From a bacterium (GTDB lineage Bacteria; AUK180; JAQVHJ01), in assembly GCA_028696285.1 (NCBI GenBank), contig JAQVHJ010000101.1:1-7749 (forward strand): a DNA stretch of 7,749 nt, given 5' to 3'. The notes under the pieces were generated by a model. The model saw only the letters and a program-made list of their open reading frames with translations. It was not told where the DNA came from and ran no database searches. The translations under genes and the position numbers were made by a program. Every line of letters starts with the position of its first letter. The stretch's first letter is position 1. Positions 1 through 5,089 of this stretch are shown here, piece by piece.

Positions 1-38
1 CCCTGTTTATTTATATTTATCTTTTCTTTTAATTTTTT

Positions 39-71
39 AGTCTCTTTCAAGTCTCGTAAAAGTCCCTGTTA
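39..71. repeat. Three AGTCYC units in exact 11-base phase
   Basis: The units AGTCTCTTTCA (39-49), AGTCTCGTAAA (50-60) and AGTCCCTGTTA (61-71) share the leading AGTCYC at an exact 11-base spacing. On the minus strand they read as GRGACT repeats. Iterated half-sites about one helical turn apart are typical of binding sites for response regulators of the OmpR/PhoB type, so a regulatory site for a gene left of the window is possible. This is inference only. Confidence 0.35.
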
Positions 72-100
72 AATACACATTCAATTGTTTCATAAGTAGC

Positions 101-139
101 AAATGCTATTAACAACTGCAACAACATTTAAAATGCTAT
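101..139. repeat. AAATGCTAT direct repeat, 30 bp apart
   Basis: AAATGCTAT occurs at 101-109 and 131-139. The first copy is preceded by TAGC, giving a short TAGC-AAAT-GCTA stem-loop possibility at 97-108. At this length in AT-rich DNA it may be chance. Confidence 0.3.
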
Positions 140-142
140 CCT

Positions 143-184
143 CCAATTTTCAATTTTCAATTGTTAAATCTTCAATTTTCAATG
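143..184. repeat. CAATTTT repeat
   Basis: CCAATTTT, CAATTTT and CAATTG are followed by TTAAATCTT and then CAATTTTCAATG. The 7-base CAATTTT unit appears three times in about 40 bases (TTGAAAA on the minus strand). The central CAATTG is palindromic, but no long stem forms. Confidence 0.6.
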
Positions 185-231
185 CGTAGCGTTATGTATC
201 AAATGTTTGAAATACAATTCTTCGTTTTTCG

Positions 232-262
232 AATCACGGTTCACGAATCACCAATCACGATT
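232..262. repeat. TCACG/AATCAC short repeat cluster, copy B
   Basis: The plus strand runs AATCACGG, TTCACG, AATCACC, AATCACGATTA: four degenerate units of 6-8 bases. It shares ATCACGGTT and GGTTCAC with the cluster at 302-330, about 70 bp away. The unit length is irregular, so it is neither a CRISPR nor a clean tandem repeat. Confidence 0.65.
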
Positions 263-267
263 ATGCT

Positions 268-283
268 CTTCATGTCCTTCATG
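268..283. repeat. CTTCATG tandem pair
   Basis: CTTCATGTC is followed by CTTCATG with a 9-base period; on the minus strand this reads CATGAAGGACATGAAG. It lies between the two TCACG-type clusters. I recall similar CATGAAGGA repeats in spacers of other uncultivated bacteria, but only the pair itself is shown here. Confidence 0.5.
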
Positions 284-301
284 GTAAAAAATATTTTGTA
301 T

Positions 302-330
302 TTCGGTTCACTGTTCACGCATCACGGTTA
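302..330. repeat. TTCAC/TCACG short repeat cluster, copy A
   Basis: The plus strand reads TTCGGTTCAC, then TGTTCACGC, then ATCACGGTTA. GGTTCAC (305-311) and ATCACGGTT (321-329) each recur in the cluster at 232-262. On the minus strand this is the GTGAACCG/GTGATGCG type of degenerate repeat. Its last three bases are the TAA stop codon of the membrane-protein gene. Confidence 0.6.
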
Positions 331-1389
331 TTTTTGATTATCAGCTGGTAATTGAAGGATATCCCAGATTTCGTCATAAGGCCTTATTAATATCCATTGT
401 TTTCGCTTCGGTTGCTTTACATTGAGTGCCTGGCCCCATTCATGTATTACATAATTTGTCCCTTCTTTTTCTGCTTCAGGGGTCTGCTTTACAGTGAGAT
501 AATCACCTTCCTTTGTAAAGGATATTCCGGAGGGCTTTTCTTCTTCATCTTCCTTCAACTTCTGAATCCTGATGTATTTCCCTTCCCTTTTAACTGAATA
601 ATCAGAACTTCTATAGGGTATTCGTTGTTTTAATTTACCAAAAATGAAAATTAAAATCTCTTCTGATGAAATTGCAATATATGCAACATGCCCCTTGCTG
701 CTTACTGTCGTTTTATAATATACATCAGCCTTCCCTTCATATATCGGAATGATCCCGAAACTAAGAATATCTCCGGGCTTTTTTCCTGAAAACATAAATG
801 AAATAAGCATTATTAAAAAAATCACATTAAAAGGACCGAACATGAAATACTTGAAAAATTCCTGACTCTGCATATATGTTTTAGGAATCCCGCTGTAAAC
901 ATCCTTAAAATCATCTTTATTAAATACCTTCTCCCCTTTATATTGCATGGAGTCAAGAATAAAGAAAAAGACATCAAGATTTTCAAGTGAAGTTGAATTA
1001 GACTTTTGCCTTAAATAAAAATATTTCCCCGGTTCATATTCAATGATACAGAATATAGAGATATTTTTATTCACTTTATCAATAAATATTACTGCTGAAT
1101 TATATTTAGTGTTCAAATTGAATTGGTAATCAGCATAATCTTCTAAAATGATATGGTCCTGTTGAGTGAATAGAGTATTTATTTCATATCTATAACTGCG
1201 TATCTGCCATTTTACTTTTTCCAAATCATTCCTGATCACCGGTTCTCCTGGAACATTAAACCGGAATTCATGATAATTTACATCAGCAGCTCCGGATAGA
1301 TCAAGTGGTCTTAACATAAAATAATATAAGGTAGCAAAGAGAATATTCATCCCAACCAGCATTACAAATACAAACATTCTAAGTCTCAT
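328..1389 (-). CDS. Unrecognised protein with two membrane segments
   Basis: I do not recognise this 353-residue family. It shows a hydrophobic helix at residues about 5-26 after a basic MRLR start, a polar, aromatic-rich segment at about 27-180, a second helix at about 181-200 (MFGPFNVIFLIMLISFMF), and a charged, beta-rich tail at 201-353. By the positive-inside rule (MRLR before the first helix, SGKKPGD after the second), the 27-180 segment should face the outside and the tail the cytoplasm. The tail (YYKTTVSSKGHVAYIAIS, then IPYRSSDYSV, then KYIRIQKL) looks vaguely like a PH/GRAM-type barrel, a weak inference. An acidic patch, KEDEEEKP, lies at about 279-286. The start is fixed by the TAATG overlap with the preceding enzyme gene, implying coupled translation and a shared role, perhaps as a membrane partner of the enzymes. 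The stop codon falls inside a repeated intergenic element, so the native C-terminus may have been altered. Confidence 0.8.
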   Translation of the reverse strand: MRLRMFVFVMLVGMNILFATLYYFMLRPLDLSGAADVNYHEFRFNVPGEPVIRNDLEKVKWQIRSYRYEINTLFTQQDHIILEDYADYQFNLNTKYNSAVIFIDKVNKNISIFCIIEYEPGKYFYLRQKSNSTSLENLDVFFFILDSMQYKGEKVFNKDDFKDVYSGIPKTYMQSQEFFKYFMFGPFNVIFLIMLISFMFSGKKPGDILSFGIIPIYEGKADVYYKTTVSSKGHVAYIAISSEEILIFIFGKLKQRIPYRSSDYSVKREGKYIRIQKLKEDEEEKPSGISFTKEGDYLTVKQTPEAEKEGTNYVIHEWGQALNVKQPKRKQWILIRPYDEIWDILQLPADNQK

Positions 1390-1410
1390 TATATATACCC
1401 CAACCCTTTT
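1387..1410 (-). promoter_or_regulatory. Stop-start overlap and Shine-Dalgarno-like element, junction 3
   Basis: The minus strand reads AAAAGGGTTGGGG, then TATATA, then TAATG. The GGGG run ends 8 nt before the ATG, good spacing for a ribosome-binding site. It sits inside the LKGLGYI codons of the second sulfatase-like gene and should drive coupled translation of the membrane-protein gene. Confidence 0.6.
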
Positions 1411-3230
1411 AATGATTTTTTTAAATTCTCGTCCAACCCTTCTTTTTCAAGGAGAATAGAACGATCCTCCTTCTCTAAAAATTCAAAAAGAACTGATTTT
1501 AATTTTTCAATTCTCTCTTTATTTGAAAGTTCATTGAACCCATTATTCAATTCTAAAGGATCCTTGTTCAAATCATAAAACTCCCATCCTTCCGTCTTGG
1601 GAAAATATATTAACTTCAAATCATTCCAAACCACCCCAAACTTCGAGAACCAGCCCTCACCTCTGTAATACACATCATGTGTCGAAAGGAATAATGGTCT
1701 TGAAACAGTATCTTTAAATACCGACACGCCGTCTATATCTTCATTTGCTGAAATTCCGGCAAGGTCCAGAATACTCGGGAATATATCCATATTTATAAAT
1801 TCTCTCTTCTCCGTTAAAGCCGGGAGATCTTTTCCCAAAACCAGAAAAGGTATTGTAACCAGTGAATTACAAAGGTTATATCCGTGAGTAAATTTTTCCC
1901 GTTCAAATAACTCTTCTCCATGATCTGCTGTAATAATAAAAATTGTGTTGTCAAGAAGACCTTTCTTTTTAAAATAATCAATCAATTTTTCTAAATTCAT
2001 ATCAAAGAAACGGACTTGAGCGTTATATCTATCTATAATGGAATTCTCAATATCTTCTGAAATATTCTTCAGATCAGATGTTTCATTTGCATTTAAAATA
2101 AGTTTCTGCATTTTTTTAACAGGGATATTAATATGTCCCGAGCTCTTTTTCAGGCATTTAGATGGAGCAATATACGGAGTATGTGTATCCATTGCATGAA
2201 GATAAATAAAAAAGTTATAATCCTTACTGAAGTAATCAACCCAATCTTCAATGAACGGAAGAAAGTTATTCGATTTTATCAGGGGGATTTCAAGATATGA
2301 ATCAAATCCTGCATCAAACCCGTACTTTGCTTTAACAAGCGGATTTGAAGTAAAGAAGGAAGTAACATAATTATTCTCCCTCAGAACCTCCTGAAGAAGA
2401 GGAATTCCCTTTTTTAACCGGAAATGATCGTACCTGTAAACCTTATGCCGGAAAGGATAAACTCCCGTACACATTGAAGTAACCGCAGGAAATGTCCAGG
2501 AAGAGACTGAATACATCTTTTCAATTCTCAGTAAATTTCTCTCCTGTGAATTTAAAAATGGCGTTAACTCCGTAAATACACGGTCTTTTCTCAATGCATC
2601 ACATAATATAAGAACTATATTTTTCCGGGAACCGGAACTTTTCCTGCGAGGTAAATGAAATGATTCAGTAACAGAAAAATCAAATGTATAAATCTTTAAA
2701 TCAGGATCCAACCCCCCTTCAACCTTCCACCGGATTGTAATATTTTTTTCTTCACCTCTGAATTCCTTAATGTCTATTGATATGTTTCTTGCTTCTATCT
2801 CATCATTACCTGCATTCTTTAAATCCTTCCATGTTATTTTTTTTACCCGTACCTTCTTATCATCAAGCATTACAATTAATTTTCCATAACTGTCTTTTGC
2901 CTTAAGATTATTCTTACCGATCCCGTACCAGATAATTAAGTTTTCTGCCTGGAAGGGAAACTTAACTGTAAATGAAAGGGGGGTTCCCGATGCAATAGAG
3001 AAAACATCATGATATCCGAAATTTTTAACCTTTATCTTTAATCTATCTGGCTCCCCGTTAATGCGAAAGCTTTTAATATCTTCAATCATAGTTGATCTTA
3101 TAGAATTGCTTAGATTTTTTTCGGTCTCATAGAAATATTTTTTCCTGTTTCGAAACCATGGATCACCCTTAAAAAAACGTTGAAGGTAATATTCCTTAAA
3201 TTTTACCTGTTCTCTGAAATATTCAAACAT
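1389..3230 (-). CDS. Sulfatase-like hydrolase (AlkP superfamily) with Thr nucleophile, paralogue 2
   Basis: This 613-residue protein is a tandem paralogue of the preceding gene product. They match closely from about residue 203 onward (LILCDALRKD, FTELTPFLNS, SVSSWT.PAV) and differ much more over the first 200. Visible active-site residues are Asp211, Thr246 in SSWTFPAVTSMCTG, His350 in MDTHTPY, Asp436-His437 in TADHGEE and His449 in THGYN. As in its paralogue, the sulfatase CxPxR signature reads TFPAV, lacking both the Cys and the Arg. The N-terminal region, about 60-190, is beta-rich (FSIASGTPLSFTVKFP, ARNISIDIKEFRGEEKNITIRW). The C-terminal region has WEFYDLNKDPLE and the tail LKGLGYI. No signal peptide or membrane helix is seen. 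The ATG lies 2 bp after the preceding stop, with a GGGG run 11 nt upstream. Its TAA overlaps the ATG of the membrane-protein gene as TAATG. The true reaction is unknown; 'sulfatase' should be taken as a fold name only. Confidence 0.88.
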   Translation of the reverse strand: MFEYFREQVKFKEYYLQRFFKGDPWFRNRKKYFYETEKNLSNSIRSTMIEDIKSFRINGEPDRLKIKVKNFGYHDVFSIASGTPLSFTVKFPFQAENLIIWYGIGKNNLKAKDSYGKLIVMLDDKKVRVKKITWKDLKNAGNDEIEARNISIDIKEFRGEEKNITIRWKVEGGLDPDLKIYTFDFSVTESFHLPRRKSSGSRKNIVLILCDALRKDRVFTELTPFLNSQERNLLRIEKMYSVSSWTFPAVTSMCTGVYPFRHKVYRYDHFRLKKGIPLLQEVLRENNYVTSFFTSNPLVKAKYGFDAGFDSYLEIPLIKSNNFLPFIEDWVDYFSKDYNFFIYLHAMDTHTPYIAPSKCLKKSSGHINIPVKKMQKLILNANETSDLKNISEDIENSIIDRYNAQVRFFDMNLEKLIDYFKKKGLLDNTIFIITADHGEELFEREKFTHGYNLCNSLVTIPFLVLGKDLPALTEKREFINMDIFPSILDLAGISANEDIDGVSVFKDTVSRPLFLSTHDVYYRGEGWFSKFGVVWNDLKLIYFPKTEGWEFYDLNKDPLELNNGFNELSNKERIEKLKSVLFEFLEKEDRSILLEKEGLDENLKKSLKGLGYI

Positions 3231-3254
3231 GATTAAATATACCCCAAACCCTTT
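3228..3254 (-). promoter_or_regulatory. Tail-codon Shine-Dalgarno-like element, junction 2
   Basis: The minus strand reads AAGGGTTTGGGG, then TATATT, TAA, TC and ATG. The GGGG run ends 11 nt before the ATG of the second sulfatase-like gene. The stop and start are separated by 2 nt. Except for third-position and short-spacing changes, the element matches junctions 1 and 3. Confidence 0.55.
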
Positions 3255-5068
3255 AAAGTTTTTTCCAACTTCCGATCAAGCTTCTCTTTTTTATCTTTCT
3301 GCTTCTCAGTATCATAGTACTTGAGAAGGATGTTTTTCAATTCATCAACCCGGGTGGAATATAATTGATCGGGAAAGAGATCAATCTTTTCATCCGGATC
3401 TTTTTCAAGATCAAACAATTCCCACTTCTCTTCCTTTGGAAAATAAATTAATTTTAAACTGCCCTTCATTACGGCAAACTTAGCATACATATTCCCGTCA
3501 CTCGATGCATAATTGAATGTAGAGAAATAAAGCAGGGAATGTTCCCTTTCATCTAAAAATGAAATGCCATCAACAGCTTCCGTTTCTACCCCGGTTAAAT
3601 CCATGATTGAAGGAAATACATCCATGACTGAATATAAGGATTTCTTCCTGATTTCCGGGATCCTCCCGATGAAAAGAACCGGTATCTTCAGCAGGATTTC
3701 ACTCAGATTATAGCCGTGACCGATCTTACCGTGTTCCATGAATTCTTCTCCGTGATCAGCAAGAACACAAATAACGGTATCCGATAAGATACCGGTTTCA
3801 CCCAGTATCTTATACAGGTTTTTCAGATTCTCATCAAATGTCATTACCTCAGCATCGTATAAACTTTCAATATTCTTGATATATTTAGGATCATCCGGCA
3901 ACTGCGAATGGAGATTATATTTCCTGATAAGTTCTAAATGTGTTTTGGGATCATATTTCTTTTTATTCGCTTTTACCTTTTTTATAAAAGCGGACTTGGG
4001 CGTGTACGGGTCATGCGTCTCCATCGTATGGATATATGAAAAAAAATTATAATCTTTAAAAAACTTCAGCCAATCCTTTAAGAACGGTAAGAACGAATCC
4101 AGTTCAGAAAAGTCATTAAAACTTTTAAATGTATCAAACCCCCTGTTAAAATGATACTTCTCATTTATCAGGGGATTCGATGAAAGACCAAGAGTAATAT
4201 AATTATTCTCCTGCAGAACTTCTCCTATTGTCTTTGCGGAATCAGATATAAAATGCTTATCAATCCTCTGAACATTATGTTTCTCCGGATAAAGACCTGT
4301 CAGCAATGATGCTACCGCAGGCCAGGTCCAGGATGATACGGAATAGACCGGTGAAATTAATCTGGTCTCCTTCTTAATCGAATTTAAGAATGGCGTCAAT
4401 TCCGTAAACAGCTTATCATGCCTGAGGGCATCGCATAAAATCAGTATCATATTAGGTTTCTTGTTATCTTTTTTCGTCCTGACTATCTTCATCTCTTTAA
4501 TTATCCTGATATTTGTCCAGCCGAAGATGACCTTCTTTTGTAAAGTTTCTTCAGCTGCTGTTAATTTAAAACGGAGTCGAACTTTTTCTCCGCAGTAATG
4601 CTTCAATGAAATCCTGCCCTTGCTCCAGGAAAAGGATTCCTTGTTCTGTTTCTTCTTTCTTGTCTCGAGAAATGCATTCGGAGTAAGCTCCCTTTTAAAG
4701 ACTTCTTTATCCTTACATTCAATTTCCGCGGAAAACACTGTTCCCATCTGTTTCTTCGGAACTTTAATGAAACCGTAATAAAACTCAAGATAAGACGCAT
4801 TCTCCGGAACAGTTAAAATTACAGAAAGAACCTTCTTATTTTTTGAAAGGTAAATATCTTCCTGCCCGTAAACAAATACCTTTCTCTTACTCTTCTGCGA
4901 TTTACCCTTTATCTCTACATCCGGGATTGAACTAAGCTTCTCTTCCCGGGAAAGGATGTTTAAGTTATCCGATACCTTCTTAAAATTTCTGAGATTCTCT
5001 TCTGAACTGTTCCGGTTACGGAGTTTCTTCTTAAAATATTTCTTGATCTTCCTGAATAAACCCGTCAT
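3233..5068 (-). CDS. Sulfatase-like hydrolase (AlkP superfamily) with Thr nucleophile, paralogue 1
   Basis: This 611-residue protein has a sulfatase fold, but its active site does not fit a sulfatase. Residues 1-20 are strongly basic (MTGLFRKIKKYFKKKLRNRN), which could bind membrane or nucleic acid; there is no signal peptide. Residues about 60-195 are beta-rich and resemble a small carbohydrate-binding-type sandwich (GRISLKHYCGEKVRLRFKL, then FGWTNIRI). The catalytic domain starts near 205: Asp213 in LILCDALRHD, Thr248 in SSWTWPAVASLLTGLYP, His352 in METHDPY, Asp438-His439 in LADHGEE, His451 in GHGYN. Thr248 sits where sulfatases have the formylglycine Cys, and Val replaces the Arg of CxPxR, so a phosphodiesterase or phosphotransferase role is more likely. 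A sulfatase-type C-terminal segment follows (WELFDLEKDPDE), then a Lys-rich coiled stretch and the terminal LKGLGYI. The start is set by the TAATG overlap with the gene before; the next gene begins 2 bp after the stop. Confidence 0.88.
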   Translation of the reverse strand: MTGLFRKIKKYFKKKLRNRNSSEENLRNFKKVSDNLNILSREEKLSSIPDVEIKGKSQKSKRKVFVYGQEDIYLSKNKKVLSVILTVPENASYLEFYYGFIKVPKKQMGTVFSAEIECKDKEVFKRELTPNAFLETRKKKQNKESFSWSKGRISLKHYCGEKVRLRFKLTAAEETLQKKVIFGWTNIRIIKEMKIVRTKKDNKKPNMILILCDALRHDKLFTELTPFLNSIKKETRLISPVYSVSSWTWPAVASLLTGLYPEKHNVQRIDKHFISDSAKTIGEVLQENNYITLGLSSNPLINEKYHFNRGFDTFKSFNDFSELDSFLPFLKDWLKFFKDYNFFSYIHTMETHDPYTPKSAFIKKVKANKKKYDPKTHLELIRKYNLHSQLPDDPKYIKNIESLYDAEVMTFDENLKNLYKILGETGILSDTVICVLADHGEEFMEHGKIGHGYNLSEILLKIPVLFIGRIPEIRKKSLYSVMDVFPSIMDLTGVETEAVDGISFLDEREHSLLYFSTFNYASSDGNMYAKFAVMKGSLKLIYFPKEEKWELFDLEKDPDEKIDLFPDQLYSTRVDELKNILLKYYDTEKQKDKKEKLDRKLEKTLKGLGYI

Positions 5069-5089
5069 TAAATATAGCCCAGCCCTTTT
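5066..5089 (-). promoter_or_regulatory. Stop-start overlap and Shine-Dalgarno-like element, junction 1
   Basis: The minus strand reads AAAAGGGCTGGGC, then TATATT, then TAATG. The codons for LKGLGYI provide two GGG runs, the second ending 10 nt before the ATG. The phosphodiesterase stop TAA and the first sulfatase-like ATG share one base, a classic translational coupling arrangement. Nearly the same sequence recurs at the next two junctions. Confidence 0.6.

Larger units (their letters stand above)
1..327. other. Gene-free region filled with short degenerate repeats
   Basis: No convincing coding frame, tRNA or rRNA is seen here. The stretch is very AT-rich and made of several unrelated short repeat types placed one after another, listed separately. 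There is no strong GC hairpin followed by a T run downstream of the operon, so a terminator cannot be located. The region looks like the repeat-rich spacers seen between operons in some uncultivated bacterial genomes. Confidence 0.7.

Noticed and set aside
221..235. TTCG-TTTTT-CGAA as a possible terminator hairpin
   Set aside because: The stem is only four base pairs and lies about 100 bases past the operon end, inside repeats; too weak to call.
143..330. CRISPR-like array
   Set aside because: The repeat units are 6-9 bases, degenerate and irregularly spaced, with no constant-length spacers and no cas genes in the window.
263..337. 24-codon plus-strand frame beginning ATGCTCTTC
   Set aside because: It is built from the CTTCATG and TTCAC repeats, has no ribosome-binding sequence and overlaps the end of the membrane-protein gene.
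397..597. Plus-strand reading frame of 66 codons
   Set aside because: It lies entirely antisense to the membrane-protein gene, encodes a low-complexity Phe/Leu-rich peptide and has no recognisable family features.
1387..1400. TATAAT-like sequence at the start of the membrane-protein gene
   Set aside because: It overlaps the start codon, has no matching -35 element at the right distance, and is explained by the Tyr-Ile codons and stop shared with the other junctions.
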